In this document: piece by piece, positions 40,061 through 49,740 of the stretch
Layout: the number at the start of each line of letters is the position of its first letter
How positions within the stretch are numbered: position 1 is the stretch's first letter
Source of the DNA: Vibrio cholerae
Lineage (GTDB): Bacteria; Actinomycetota; Actinomycetes; Actinomycetales; Micrococcaceae
NCBI GenBank assembly: GCA_009728235.1
Contig: WNZI01000021.1
Coordinates: 1 to 51,320, forward strand
Length of the DNA: 51,320 bases
Reading direction: 5' to 3'
The notes under the pieces: model-generated
What the model was told of the DNA's origin: nothing
The model's database searches: none
The model's input: the letters and a program-made list of their open reading frames with translations, nothing else
Position numbers and translations under genes: made by a program

Positions 40061-42054
40061 TCAGGTCAGGGACGAGTGGAGCTGTGTGATGCTGGCCGCC
40101 AACCGGTCACTGGAGAAACCGTTCGGTATGGCGGGCGGTTCCGCCAGGTCAGTGAGGATCCTTCGTGCTAGGGCATCGCTGTCTCGGAACGGGGCGGCGT
40201 TGCTGTTCGGCCGGGAGAACGCACCACCGTTCCAGCCCGAGGTTGCTGGCCCCACGGCGTACAGGCCTGGCCGGGTACTGCCGTCCGCGGCGACGAGCCT
40301 GGACGCGGAATCGACCAGCATCCTCCCGGTGCCACCTGCCGTCGGTTCGCTGTCGGCGCGTTCCTCGGAGCCGAGGCCTGACTCCGCCAGTGCCCGCAGC
40401 AGCGGATTGGCCGAGGCAACCAGTGAGGGATTTGGCAGTCGGGCCTCAATGAGCACGCTCGCCGTCACGACCGAGGGTACCTGCGGGGACGACGCGGTGA
40501 AGAGGCCGCGCTCCTCATCCGTGCCTACCTGCAGCTGGGGGCCAAGGAACCGAACGAAGCCGGCCTCGTGCAGCGCCAGGAGCTCCCGCAGTCTACGGGC
40601 TGGCGGGCCCGAATCCACGTAACTGAAGAAGCCGTGCCACCAGCCACTGATCAGCGGGCGCGATTCGGGCGTGAGCGCGTCCATCGGCACCAGACGGCCC
40701 AGTTCGAAGTACACGTACAGCAGCCCCAGGAACAGGCCGAGGGTCTCCGAGTTCGCCCCGCCGTCGCGCAGCAGGAGGTCATTGCGGATGTGCCGGGTCA
40801 CCGCCTCCTGCACGTCCTCGGTCCCGGGAAAGTGCACGCCGGCCAGCGGATAATCGAGTTCCTCAAACTCCAGCCGGTCCGCCAGGTCGGGCACGGCCCG
40901 GGCCACCAGTGCGCGCCGGTCATCCGAGTACCAAGGGGTGGCGTCGAAGCGAACCAGGAACTCGGACCATGGCAGCGCTACCCGCTCCGGGTGCCCGGTG
41001 AACAGTTCCCGGTAGTAGCCGAAGGCGGCATCCTTCGCCAGGAGCGGCCACAGGTGCTGCCGGAAATCCAGCCGGCCGTGTTCCTCGAGCAGTGTGGCGA
41101 CGGCGCCGGCGGTGAGGTAGCGCGGCGGGCCTGCCGGTTCACCACGCAGGAGGGAACTGATCTTGGAGCGGTACGGGACGCCGCGGCGGGAGCCTGCCCA
41201 CAGCACCGATTCGTTCCCGGAGGCGATGTAGCGCAGGGTGCCGTCGGACGCGTCGATGAAGCGGCCGCCACGGCCTTCCATCAGCAGCACCATCAGGTCG
41301 ATGAAGGCGAGTCCCATGCCGGAGACGATCGCCTCCTGCCCGGGCCGCAGGGCGGAGAAGTCGACGTCGTTGGTGTAGGCCGGCGGGGCATAGAAGAGGC
41401 TGTGCCGCGCCGCGAAGCCGGCGTAGGCGACGGACCGGGGTTCCGGTTCCGAGTCGGTGTGGCCGACGCTCACCACGACGGCGTCCGCCCGCAACATGAC
41501 GCCCGACGCCAGCGTCACCACGTAGCCGGCGCCGTCGATCGTCACGTCCACGGCCTGATCGGGATGCACGGTCACCGGCACCTCCGGACCGAGGGCCTGC
41601 ACGGCCCGGGAAAAGAACCACTCGAGGTAGAGGCTCTGCAGGCGGCGCGTGGGGAACGTCGTCGGGCCGAGGCTGCGCAGCTGGCGACTCAGGTCCTCAT
41701 CGGGCACCTGCACGTCCTGGATGCTGCCGTCCACCACGCCTCGGGCCCATTCGACCAACCCGGGTCCAGGGACGGTCGGACCGGCGCACTGTACCGAGTC
41801 GTCGGTGAACATGGTGACGTCGGCGGCTAAGGAATTGAGCATCAGCAGCGGGCTCTGGTCCTGTCGCCAGATCCGGCCGGAGCCGGCCGGTGCGGTTCCA
41901 CCACGTGCACGTTCAGCGGACCGGAGAAGAGCCCGGACCGGTTGGCGGCGAGGCGTTCCAGGATCAGGGCTGATCGCGGACCGCCGCCGATGAGAACGAC
42001 TGTGGCCTCCCCGCCCTCGTGCCGCACTCGGCCGGGTGCACTGTCGATTGTCAT
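40061..42054 (-). CDS. FAD/NAD(P)-binding protein (NAD_binding_9 type), frameshifted
   Basis: About 665 residues. The N-terminal Rossmann motif ATVVLIGGGPRSALILERLA and VHVVEPHRP read from the ATG at 42054. The frame breaks near 41885, where CCGGCC should be CCGGGCC, one G missing. It continues with GRIWRQDQSPLLMLNSLAAD, then ADAVVVSVGHTDSEPEP, ALRPGQEAIVSGMGLAFIDL and a C-terminal GLYAVGPATSGWNGGAFSRP. This is a large flavoprotein family of mostly unknown reactions, related to N-hydroxylating monooxygenases. It is divergent from the ABC transporter across a 300-bp control region and followed by a GNAT gene. The longer reading from 42076 in the other frame is not the true N-terminus. Confidence 0.87.
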
Positions 42055-42356
42055 GGTGCTCCTTCCCGGGCAGCATTCGGGTCCGCGGTCCTGCCCATCC
42101 TAGGAGCTGCTACGCGCTTCCGGAGGGCAGCCGTAACAGGCCTTCACCGGCCGACACATGACGCAACAAGACGTCGTAAACCCTCCGGAAAACCCGTAAC
42201 GGCGCCAATACGTCCTCGCTTTACTTCGCGTGAACGTTCGTTTGGAAGCGTCGCGGGAGCTGTTCTAGGTTCAGCCAACCAGCTCGATTCCTTCGGGCCG
42301 GTTCGGAGCCGACTGCACCGCGCAGACAAGGCCGCAGGACACGAGGGAGGTTGCGC
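42055..42356. promoter_or_regulatory. Divergent control region between the flavoprotein and ABC transporter
   Basis: Non-coding. It contains the palindrome GAACGTTC at 42232-42239 and ends with GAGGGAGG six bases before the permease ATG. It should hold promoters for both directions. No riboswitch-like fold or clear sigma boxes were recognised. Confidence 0.5.
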
Positions 42357-43403
42357 ATGAGTGCCGCAGCACCGAAAAGCCAGACCCGCCCGGAGGCAAC
42401 AGCACCACACGCTGCCCTGCCGTCGGCGCAGGACGACGGCGCCGGTTCCACCGGCCGTCCGCCGTCGGACCGAACCGGATTCCGCGCCGCGACGGACTAC
42501 TCCGGGTACCCGGTGGTGGCTGCCCGCCACCCCTGGCGCTGGGCCGGCACCGCACTGGTTGCCCTGTTCGTCGCCGCGATAGCGTGGTCGCTGCTGACCA
42601 ACCCGCGCTGGGAGTGGGACGTGGTCGCCCAGTGGTTCACCGCCGAATCGATACTCCGCGGCCTCGGCGAGACCCTGAAACTGACCGCCATCGCCGGAAG
42701 CCTCGGGTTCATCCTGGGGTTCATCCTGGCGTTGATGAGGCTGTCCTCCTCTCCGCTGCTGGTCTCGGTGTCCTGGACGTTCTCCTGGATTTTCCGATCC
42801 GCGCCACTGCTGGTGCAGCTGCTGCTCTGGTACAACCTTGGCTACCTCTACGAAAAGATCTCCCTCGGTATCCCGTTCACGGATGTGCGGTTCTTCGAGG
42901 TCCAGACCACCACGCTCATCAGCCAGTTCGCCGCCGCGATCCTGGGGCTCACGCTAAACCAGGCTGCCTATTCGTCGGAGATCATCCGCGGCGGCATCCT
43001 CGCCGTGGACCAGGGTCAGCTTGAGGCGGCTGCGGCTCTCGGCATCCCCGCCTGGCGGCGCTCCACGCGGATCGTGCTGCCGCAGGCCATGCGCTCGATC
43101 CTGCCCACGGCGTTCAACGAGATTATCGGCCTGGTCAAGGGAACCTCTATCGTCTACGTGCTGGCCTACTCGGAGCTCTTCTACACGGTGCAGGTCATCT
43201 ACAACCGGACCCAGCAGGTCCTGCCCCTCCTTCTGGTGGCCACCCTCTGGTACGTGGTGATCACCTCCGTGCTGAGCATCTTCCAGTACTACATCGAGCG
43301 GCACTACTCCAAGGGTGCCGTGCGTACACTGCCGCCGACCCCGTTGCAGCGGGTCCGGCGTTTCTTCTCCACCCACGCGAAGACGTCCGAGGTCGCACGA
43401 TGA
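42357..43403 (+). CDS. Polar amino acid-type ABC transporter permease
   Basis: 348 residues. After about 60 polar residues come membrane helices starting [39 protein letters not shown], then the His/Glu/Gln/Arg/opine permease core. The EAA loop is [20 protein letters not shown], which contacts the ATPase. The C-terminal [20 protein letters not shown] is typical of cystine and amino-acid importers. GAGGGAGG lies six bases before the ATG. The stop overlaps the ATPase start (ATGA). A single permease gene implies a homodimer. Two binding lipoproteins in the operon could feed it. Confidence 0.92.
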   Translation: MSAAAPKSQTRPEATAPHAALPSAQDDGAGSTGRPPSDRTGFRAATDYSGYPVVAARHPWRWAGTALVALFVAAIAWSLLTNPRWEWDVVAQWFTAESILRGLGETLKLTAIAGSLGFILGFILALMRLSSSPLLVSVSWTFSWIFRSAPLLVQLLLWYNLGYLYEKISLGIPFTDVRFFEVQTTTLISQFAAAILGLTLNQAAYSSEIIRGGILAVDQGQLEAAAALGIPAWRRSTRIVLPQAMRSILPTAFNEIIGLVKGTSIVYVLAYSELFYTVQVIYNRTQQVLPLLLVATLWYVVITSVLSIFQYYIERHYSKGAVRTLPPTPLQRVRRFFSTHAKTSEVAR

Positions 43404-44224
43404 ATCCGCCAGCCCTCCCGGCCGACGCCGCTGCTCCAACCGCCAGCCGCGGCCTGGTCGAGATTAGCAACGTACACAAGTCCTTCGGCCACGTCGAGGT
43501 GCTGCGCGGTGTCTCGCTGACCGTGGAGCCAGGTGAAGTGGTGGTGATCCTCGGACCCTCCGGATCGGGCAAGTCCACCCTGCTGCGGACGATCAACCAC
43601 CTGGAAAAAGTCGATGCCGGTCACATCTCCGTCGACGGTGAGCTGGTGGGGTACCGGGCACGCGGGGGCAAACTTCATGAGCTGCGGGAGAAGGACATCC
43701 TGGCCCAGCGAACCAACATCGGCATGGTATTCCAGAATTTCAATCTTTTCCCGCATCTGACAGCGGTCGAGAACGTCATCGAAGCACCGGTCTATGCCCA
43801 GCACCGCCCGCAAGCCGAGGCACGAGTGCGGGCCCTGGAGCTGCTCGAAAGGGTGGGGCTGTCGGACAAGGTCGACGTCTACCCACGTCAGCTCTCTGGC
43901 GGCCAGCAGCAGCGCGTGGCGATCGCCCGGGCGCTGGCGTTGGACCCGAAAATCGTCCTGTTCGACGAGCCCACATCGGCCCTGGATCCGGAACTGGTCG
44001 GCGAGGTGCTGGATGTGATTCGTGGCCTGGCGGATTCGGGCACCACGCTGATCGTCGTTACGCATGAGATGGGCTTCGCCCGCGACGTCGCCGACCGCGT
44101 GGTGTTCATGGACCAGGGGCAAATTGTCGAGGAGGGAACTCCGGTGCAGATCTTCGGTGCCCCACGCCACGAACGCACCAAGGCCTTCCTCTCGAAGGTC
44201 ATCGAACCGGCCTTCAACCTCTAA
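43400..44224 (+). CDS. Polar amino acid-type ABC transporter ATPase
   Basis: 274 residues. Walker [10 protein letters not shown] (51-59), Q-loop [19 protein letters not shown], signature [17 protein letters not shown] (about 165), Walker [15 protein letters not shown] (about 185), and switch histidine [15 protein letters not shown] are all intact. The sequence belongs to the GlnQ/TcyC-like group that energises uptake of amino acids, cystine and related compounds. The first 18 residues are a Pro/Ala-rich extension. It is co-translated with the permease and followed 46 bases later by the binding protein. Confidence 0.95.
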   Translation: MNPPALPADAAAPTASRGLVEISNVHKSFGHVEVLRGVSLTVEPGEVVVILGPSGSGKSTLLRTINHLEKVDAGHISVDGELVGYRARGGKLHELREKDILAQRTNIGMVFQNFNLFPHLTAVENVIEAPVYAQHRPQAEARVRALELLERVGLSDKVDVYPRQLSGGQQQRVAIARALALDPKIVLFDEPTSALDPELVGEVLDVIRGLADSGTTLIVVTHEMGFARDVADRVVFMDQGQIVEEGTPVQIFGAPRHERTKAFLSKVIEPAFNL

Positions 44225-44270
44225 ACCCGAGAACTCTCCCACAGTCCAACCGCAAGCAAGGAGAACACCC

Positions 44271-45251
44271 ATGAAGTCTCTCGAACCTCGCCGGCTTCCC
44301 GCACTGTCCGCCGCAGCCCTCGTCCTTCTGGCCCTGGCCGGATGCGCCGACCCGGAAGCGGCAGCCACGCCAGGGACCGGTGAGTCCGCGGCCCCGGCCG
44401 AGAACGGCATTGTCTACAACCTGGCACCGGAGCAGGACCGTGTCCGCGCAGAAAAGGATGACGAACTGGCCGCGCAGGTCCCGGCCGATATCGCCGAGGA
44501 CGGCAAGCTGACGGTCGGGGTGAGCCCGTTCGCGGTTCCACTGTCGGTCTATGCTACGGATGACAAGACCGTGATCGGCAACGAGACCGATATCGCGCAG
44601 CTGGTCGCGGACAAGCTCGGCCTCGAACTGGACCTGCAAGCCACCTCCTGGGAGAACTGGCCGCTGAAGACCCAGTCCGGTGACTTCGAGGCCGTGTTCT
44701 CCAACGTCGGCATCAACGGGGACCGCGTGCAGCTCTTCGACTTCGCCCCATACCGGGCCGCGTTCATGGCCTTCGAAGCCCGCGAGGACTCGGAGCTCAC
44801 AGTTGACGGCTCCGACGACATCTCCGGAAAAAAGGTAGCCGTCGGATCCGGAACCAACCAGGAAAAAATTCTGCTTGCCTGGAACAAGGAACTCGAGGAC
44901 GCAGGCAAGGCTCCGGCGGAACTGCAGTACTACGGCAACGACGCGGATACCATCCTGGCGCTCTCCTCCGGCCGGCTGGACCTGAACCTTTCCCCGTACC
45001 CGAGCGCCACCTATCGCGAGAACACCCGTGAGGACCTGAAGATCGTTGGCAAGGTCAACGCCGGTTGGCCGTCGGAGACCCTGGTCGCGGCCACCACGCT
45101 GCGCGACAACGGGTTCGCCGAGCCAATCGCGGCAGCCATCAACTCCACCATCGAGGACGGCAGCTACGCCGAGGTGCTGGAGCGTTGGGGCCTGGGCGAC
45201 GAGGCCATCCCCGAATCGACCGTGGTGAACGCCGCGAACTTCGGCAAGTAG
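44271..45251 (+). CDS. Substrate-binding lipoprotein 1 of the ABC transporter
   Basis: 326 residues. A signal peptide ends in the lipobox LALAGC with lipidated C25, so the protein is anchored to the outer face of the membrane. The periplasmic-binding-protein family 3 fold follows: LTVGVSPFAVPLSVYATDDK, FEAVFSNVGINGDRVQLFDF, then ISGKKVAVGSGTNQEKILL. The characteristic N-terminal EQDRVRAEKDDELAAQVPAD is shared with the second lipoprotein at 49.7 kb. AAGGAG lies seven bases before the ATG. The ligand is unknown. The neighbouring monooxygenases suggest a sulfur-containing amino-acid-like compound. Confidence 0.93.
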   Translation: MKSLEPRRLPALSAAALVLLALAGCADPEAAATPGTGESAAPAENGIVYNLAPEQDRVRAEKDDELAAQVPADIAEDGKLTVGVSPFAVPLSVYATDDKTVIGNETDIAQLVADKLGLELDLQATSWENWPLKTQSGDFEAVFSNVGINGDRVQLFDFAPYRAAFMAFEAREDSELTVDGSDDISGKKVAVGSGTNQEKILLAWNKELEDAGKAPAELQYYGNDADTILALSSGRLDLNLSPYPSATYRENTREDLKIVGKVNAGWPSETLVAATTLRDNGFAEPIAAAINSTIEDGSYAEVLERWGLGDEAIPESTVVNAANFGK

Positions 45252-45259
45252 GAACACCC

Positions 45260-46381
45260 GTGAAATTTCAGGTCCTGGACATCATCCCGCATCTCAGGAA
45301 CCCGGTCACCGGGAGCATCGTCTCTCCGGCGGACCGGTTCGAGCAGGTGATCCGGACCGCGCAGCGGGCCGAGGAGCTCGGCTTCGATGCGTTCGCAGTG
45401 GGGGAGCGGCATGCCGGGGAGTTCCTCTCCTCCTCGCCGACCGCGGTGCTTGCTGCCATCGCGGCGGTGACCGATACGATCCGGCTGCAGAGCGGGGTCA
45501 CAGTGCTCTCGGTGCTGGATCCGGTGCGCGTAGCGGAGGACTACGCCACCATCGACCAGCTCAGCCGGGGGCGCCTGGAACTCGTCATCGGCAAGGGCAA
45601 CGAAGTGCTGCAGTATCCACTGTTCGGCCTGGACCTGGCGCAGCAGTGGGACCTGCTGGAGGAGAAGTACGCCCTGCTGCGCCGTCTCTGGCGCGAGGAG
45701 GACGTGACCTGGTCCGGCGAGTTCCGGGCACCGTTGGTGGAGCCGGTGACGACGACGCCGCGACCCTTCGCCGGGGCGCCGCGGGTCTGGCACGGCTCCG
45801 CGACCTCGCTCCGGTCGGTGGAGCTCGCGGCCACCTGGGGTGATCCGTTGTTCACCGCCAACGCCATCCAGCCGCGGGAGAACTACAAGAAGCTGATCGA
45901 CCACTACACCGAGCGGTACCTGGCCGCCGGACATGATCCGGCGCAGCGTCACATCGCCTCCGGCTCCGGGGCCGGAGGGATATTCCTCGCGGACAGCACC
46001 GCCGCCGCCAAGCAGGCGTTCGGCCCCGTCTATGAAGCCCTGACGGCGGGACGGAACGTGCCCGGGAACAACTCCCCGTTCCGGGACATCGACCACGCGG
46101 TCGCGGAAGGACCTGCCCTGGTTGGAAGCCCGGAGGACGTGGCCGCGAAAATCCTGGACTACCACGCCCTTTACGGGCATTCCCTGCAGTCCATCTCGCT
46201 GCCCACCACCCTTCCGTTCGGGCAGCAGATCGAGATCCTGGAGCGGTTCGCCGCTGAGGTCATCCCGGTGGTCCGTGCTGCTGCGCCTACCACGCTGTGG
46301 GAGGACGAGGACCCGTACGGCAGCCGCCCGGAGACCGCCAACGCCCACACCAACAGGAGCGACCATGCCTACGCACACTGA
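45260..46381 (+). CDS. LLM-class flavin-dependent monooxygenase 1
   Basis: 373 residues from a GTG with TAGGAA upstream, eight bases after the binding-protein stop. The luciferase-like barrel shows QRAEELGFDAFAVGERHAGE, LQSGVTVLSVLDPVRVAEDY, and DQLSRGRLELVIGKGNEVLQ. Such enzymes use reduced FMN and oxygen for oxidative cleavage, in sulfur metabolism typically breaking C-S bonds. Reduced flavin would come from the FMN reductase at 23.1 kb. Of the three LLM enzymes here it is closest in style to the alkanal/putative N5,N10-methylene-tetrahydromethanopterin-like branch. Its last 17 bases overlap the DUF1684 gene. Confidence 0.92.
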   Translation: MKFQVLDIIPHLRNPVTGSIVSPADRFEQVIRTAQRAEELGFDAFAVGERHAGEFLSSSPTAVLAAIAAVTDTIRLQSGVTVLSVLDPVRVAEDYATIDQLSRGRLELVIGKGNEVLQYPLFGLDLAQQWDLLEEKYALLRRLWREEDVTWSGEFRAPLVEPVTTTPRPFAGAPRVWHGSATSLRSVELAATWGDPLFTANAIQPRENYKKLIDHYTERYLAAGHDPAQRHIASGSGAGGIFLADSTAAAKQAFGPVYEALTAGRNVPGNNSPFRDIDHAVAEGPALVGSPEDVAAKILDYHALYGHSLQSISLPTTLPFGQQIEILERFAAEVIPVVRAAAPTTLWEDEDPYGSRPETANAHTNRSDHAYAH

Positions 46382-47192
46382 AACACCGACCTTCACCGCC
46401 GCCTGGGAGCAGTGGCACGCCGCCCACGAACGCCACCGCGCGCACCCCCACGGATTCCTCGCCGTCACCCACCTGCACTGGCTGAGCGGCATCGCCACGC
46501 AACTGGCCGGCACCCCCGGTACCTGGAGCGTCCAGGACGACGCCGTGCGGATCGCCCTGAAGCCGGGCGAAAGCCTGCAGCGCGACGGGCAGGAACTGAA
46601 CACGGCGGACGGCACCACGATCCTCTTCGACCCCATCGAGGAGCGCGGCGGAATCAACCTCGTTGCAGGCGAAACGGTGATCGAGGTTGCGAAGCGTGGC
46701 GGTAAGTACATCGTCAGGCCACGGAATCCAAACACCGCTCTCCTGCGCGACTATCGCGGGACACCCGCCTACGCGCCGAACCCGGAGTTTGCGGTCACCG
46801 GTACTTTCGTGCCGTTTCCAACGCCTCGCCCCACCACGGTCGGTGCCGCCGTCGAAGGTATCCACCACGTCTATGCAGCGCCGGGCGAACTCCGCTTCCA
46901 GCTGGCCGGTCAGGAACTGGCACTGACGGCATTCAACGGCTTCGCGCCCGGATCACTCCTCGTGCTTTTCACCGATCAGACGTCCGGCCGCACGACCTAT
47001 ACCGCCAACCGTTCGCTGTCAGTGGTCCCTGCTGCGGACGGGTCCGTGCTACTAGATTTCAACCGCGCCGTGAACCTGCCCTGCGCCTACACGGATCTCG
47101 CAACCTGCCCACTGCCGCCGGCGGAGAACCGACTTCCGGTGGCCATTGAAGCCGGCGAGAAGATCCCCTACGAGCGTCAGGAACAGAAGTGA
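46365..47192 (+). CDS. DUF1684 protein
   Basis: 275 residues, full-length DUF1684: HPHGFLAVTHLHWL at the start, then PNPEFAVTGTFVPF, LRFQLAGQELALTAFNG and the C-terminal NLPCAYTDLATCPLPPAENR with LPVAIEAGEKIPY. The last segment is the family hallmark. The function of DUF1684 is unknown. It is soluble and beta-rich, with conserved Asn, Cys and Tyr near the C-terminus. AGGAG precedes the ATG. It overlaps the upstream monooxygenase and ends in a GTGA overlap with the next, so its level is tied to theirs. This suggests a direct role in processing the same substrate. Confidence 0.9.
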   Translation: MPTHTETPTFTAAWEQWHAAHERHRAHPHGFLAVTHLHWLSGIATQLAGTPGTWSVQDDAVRIALKPGESLQRDGQELNTADGTTILFDPIEERGGINLVAGETVIEVAKRGGKYIVRPRNPNTALLRDYRGTPAYAPNPEFAVTGTFVPFPTPRPTTVGAAVEGIHHVYAAPGELRFQLAGQELALTAFNGFAPGSLLVLFTDQTSGRTTYTANRSLSVVPAADGSVLLDFNRAVNLPCAYTDLATCPLPPAENRLPVAIEAGEKIPYERQEQK

Positions 47193-48292
47193 GCACGATC
47201 GACGACCGCACTGGGAAAACAAGCACCAGGGCCGGCTTTCTGGCCATCGAGCTCGATGGAGCCGGATGGGATGGGAAGAAATTTCGAAGCACGGAAGGCT
47301 TCGCGAGCCTAACCGAAGCCGTCCTCGCCGCCGAATCCGCAGGATTTCACGTGGCCACCTTCGCCGACTCGCCGGCTGCGGGCCGCGCGAACGCCCTGCA
47401 GCGCGCCGCCTACGCCGGACCGGTCACGCGGACCATCGCGCTGGTTCCCGAGGTGGACACCGTCTACACGGAGCCGTTCCACGTCTCCACGCAGCTGGCG
47501 AGCCTGGACTACGTCTCCGGGGGCCGTGCAGGCTGGATCGCGACGGCAGCGGAATCCCCCGAAGCGGCAGCCGCCGTAGGCCGCGACACCGTGAGCGGCA
47601 CCGCGCTGGCGCAGGAGGCCGCCGCCGCGATCGAGGTCTCCCGCCGACTGTGGGACTCGTGGGAAGACGACGCCGTCATTCGGGACGTCACCACGGGCGG
47701 GTACATCGATGCGGACAAGCTGCACTACGTCGACTACGAGACCCCGGCGGGCTTCGGCGCTCCCTACTCCGTCAAGGGCCCGTCCATCATCCCCCGACCA
47801 CTGCAGGGACAGCTGCCGATCCTTGCTCCTGCCTCGATCGTGGGTGCGGGGCAAGTTCCGGCGGACGCCGTCGACGCCGTGCTCGTCACTGCTCCGACGC
47901 CCGAACTGCTGGCCGCGGAGATCCGGGACGTCCGGCACCGGCTGGGAGCCGCAGTGGCGATCATCGGTGAGCTCGACGTCGTCCTGGACGCCCGAGGGCA
48001 GGACGCTGTGGAGCGGGCCACCGAGCCGGCGAGTGGCCGCGCACGGTACGTCGGTTCTGCAGCCGACCTCGTGGACTTCCTCGAACCGCTCCTGACGGAA
48101 GCGGACGGCGTCCGTCTGCACCCGGCGTCGCTCGCCGTGGAACTGGACGAACTCGCCCGGTGGGTCCTGCCCGAGCTGAGGCGCCGCGGCGCGCTCCGCG
48201 CACCGGTCCAGGACGGCACCTTCCGGGACCTGCTGGGACTTCCACGCCCGGCCAGCCGCTACGCCCACCCGTCCACCACCGCCGGAAACTAG
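47189..48292 (+). CDS. LLM-class flavin-dependent monooxygenase 2
   Basis: 367 residues from a GTG that overlaps the DUF1684 stop. TRAGFLAIELDGAGWDGKKF, SLTEAVLAAESAGFHVATFA, then STQLASLDYVSGGRAGWIAT (the flavin-binding SGGRxGW) and GGYIDADKLHYVDYETPAGF place it near the NtaA/SnaA/DszA-like monooxygenases, though the sequence is shorter and diverged. The C-terminal half is less conserved, with weak matches after residue 250. It may pair with the larger LLM enzyme that starts nine bases downstream. The exact reaction is unknown. Confidence 0.85.
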   Translation: MSTIDDRTGKTSTRAGFLAIELDGAGWDGKKFRSTEGFASLTEAVLAAESAGFHVATFADSPAAGRANALQRAAYAGPVTRTIALVPEVDTVYTEPFHVSTQLASLDYVSGGRAGWIATAAESPEAAAAVGRDTVSGTALAQEAAAAIEVSRRLWDSWEDDAVIRDVTTGGYIDADKLHYVDYETPAGFGAPYSVKGPSIIPRPLQGQLPILAPASIVGAGQVPADAVDAVLVTAPTPELLAAEIRDVRHRLGAAVAIIGELDVVLDARGQDAVERATEPASGRARYVGSAADLVDFLEPLLTEADGVRLHPASLAVELDELARWVLPELRRRGALRAPVQDGTFRDLLGLPRPASRYAHPSTTAGN

Positions 48293-48300
48293 GGGATCCC

Positions 48301-49698
48301 ATGCCACGGCACAGCAGCGCCTTCATTCCATCTGGCACACTACAGCTCGGTGTCTTCTTCCAGGGAGTCAACTCCGGCACGATCTGGAAGGCGGCCGAAT
48401 CGGGCTCCCAGACCGATTTCGAGTCCTTCCGCCGCATAGCGCAGACGGCCGAGCGAGGACTGTTCGCCGCGTTCTTCCTCGGCGAAGGACTCCGCCTGAG
48501 GGAACACCTCGGCAGGCCCCACGCGCTGGATGTTGTGGGCAGGCCGGACGCGCAGACCATGCTCGCCGCGCTGGCCTCGGTCACCACCCACATCGGGCTC
48601 GCGGCCACCCAGAACACCACCTACAACGACCCGGCGGACCTCGCCCACCGACTGTCCTCGCTGGACCTGATCTCCGGCGGCCGTGCCGCATGGAACATGG
48701 TGACGACCGACAACGCCTGGACCGGGGCAAACTTCCGTCGCGGCGGGTACCTGGACCACGCCGACCGCTACGTCCACGCCGAGGCGTTCGTGCGCACGGC
48801 CAAGGCCATCTGGGACTCCTGGGCCCCGGATGCCGTCGCCGGCACAGCCGGCACAGCCGGGAACTGGCCGGAGGACGGAGCTGTGCGCCGCGTGCACCAC
48901 GAGGGACAGCACTACACCGTGGACTACACCCCTCGGCTGCCGCGCAGCCCGCAGCACCACCCAGTGCTGTTCCAGGCGGGTGATTCCCCTGCCGGGCGGG
49001 ACTTCGCAGCCCGCCAAGCCGATGTCATCTTCTCCGCTCACCCCCAGTTCGACGCCGCCGTGGCCTTCCGCGAGGACATCGTCGAGCGCACGCTCCGTGC
49101 AGGGCGTCCCGCCGACGCCGTGAAGATCATGCCTGCCAGCGAATTCATCCTGGCCCCGACCAGCGCGGAGGCAGCGGAGAAAAAAGCCTGGGTCCGCGAA
49201 CTCCAGATCGGGCCGCAGCAGGCCATCGCCTACCTCGAGCAGTTCTGGGGCCGGCAGCTGGACGGCTGGGATCCGAACGGTCCGTTGCCGGACATCGACC
49301 CGGCGGTCGAGGAGACCTCGGAGACCCGCGGCAGCGGTTTCCACGGGGCCAAGGCCGTGGAACTGACCGCGCAGTGGCGCCAGGAGGCGGCGGAGAAGGG
49401 GCAGACCATCCTGCAGTTCGTCCGCGCGAAAGCCGCGCGATCGGACGCCTCCTTCGTGGGCTCGTACACCGATGTGGCCGACAAGCTAGCAGAATACGCA
49501 CGCGTCGGCGCCGTCGACGGCTTCAATATTTCCCCCTGGCTGGTCCCCACCGGCCTCGATGACATCGTCAACCATCTGGTGCCCGAGCTGCAGGAACGCG
49601 GGGTCTATCCCACGCAGTACCGGGGGGCCACGTTGCGCGAGAACCTGGGCCTCGCGGTCCCGGAGCGCGCCGCAGCTGGGGAACCAGCCGTCCGCTGA
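48301..49698 (+). CDS. LLM-class monooxygenase 3 (NtaA/SnaA/DszA-like)
   Basis: 465 residues, the full length of the NtaA/SnaA/DszA/SoxA family. FRRIAQTAERGLFAAFFLGE, LASVTTHIGLAATQNTTYND, SSLDLISGGRAAWNMVTTDN, and HPVLFQAGDSPAGRDFAARQ are signature segments, the second and third contributing to the FMN pocket. Relatives oxidise sulfones, nitrilotriacetate or EDTA-type compounds with reduced FMN from a separate reductase. In this sulfur-rich locus, C-S bond cleavage with release of sulfite is the favoured but inferred role. AGGGGA lies close before the ATG. The second binding lipoprotein follows after 42 bases. Confidence 0.93.
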   Translation: MPRHSSAFIPSGTLQLGVFFQGVNSGTIWKAAESGSQTDFESFRRIAQTAERGLFAAFFLGEGLRLREHLGRPHALDVVGRPDAQTMLAALASVTTHIGLAATQNTTYNDPADLAHRLSSLDLISGGRAAWNMVTTDNAWTGANFRRGGYLDHADRYVHAEAFVRTAKAIWDSWAPDAVAGTAGTAGNWPEDGAVRRVHHEGQHYTVDYTPRLPRSPQHHPVLFQAGDSPAGRDFAARQADVIFSAHPQFDAAVAFREDIVERTLRAGRPADAVKIMPASEFILAPTSAEAAEKKAWVRELQIGPQQAIAYLEQFWGRQLDGWDPNGPLPDIDPAVEETSETRGSGFHGAKAVELTAQWRQEAAEKGQTILQFVRAKAARSDASFVGSYTDVADKLAEYARVGAVDGFNISPWLVPTGLDDIVNHLVPELQERGVYPTQYRGATLRENLGLAVPERAAAGEPAVR

Positions 49699-49740
49699 TC
49701 ACCCACCACCCATCCTCCCGACAGACCGGAAACCTGCACT

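Noticed and set aside
40568..41830. 420-residue open frame on the plus strand
   Set aside because: Antisense shadow of the FAD/NAD(P)-binding gene, whose protein is clearly conserved on the other strand.
45164..46735. 523-residue open frame on the minus strand
   Set aside because: Antisense to the LLM monooxygenase and the DUF1684 gene; composition typical of shadow frames.
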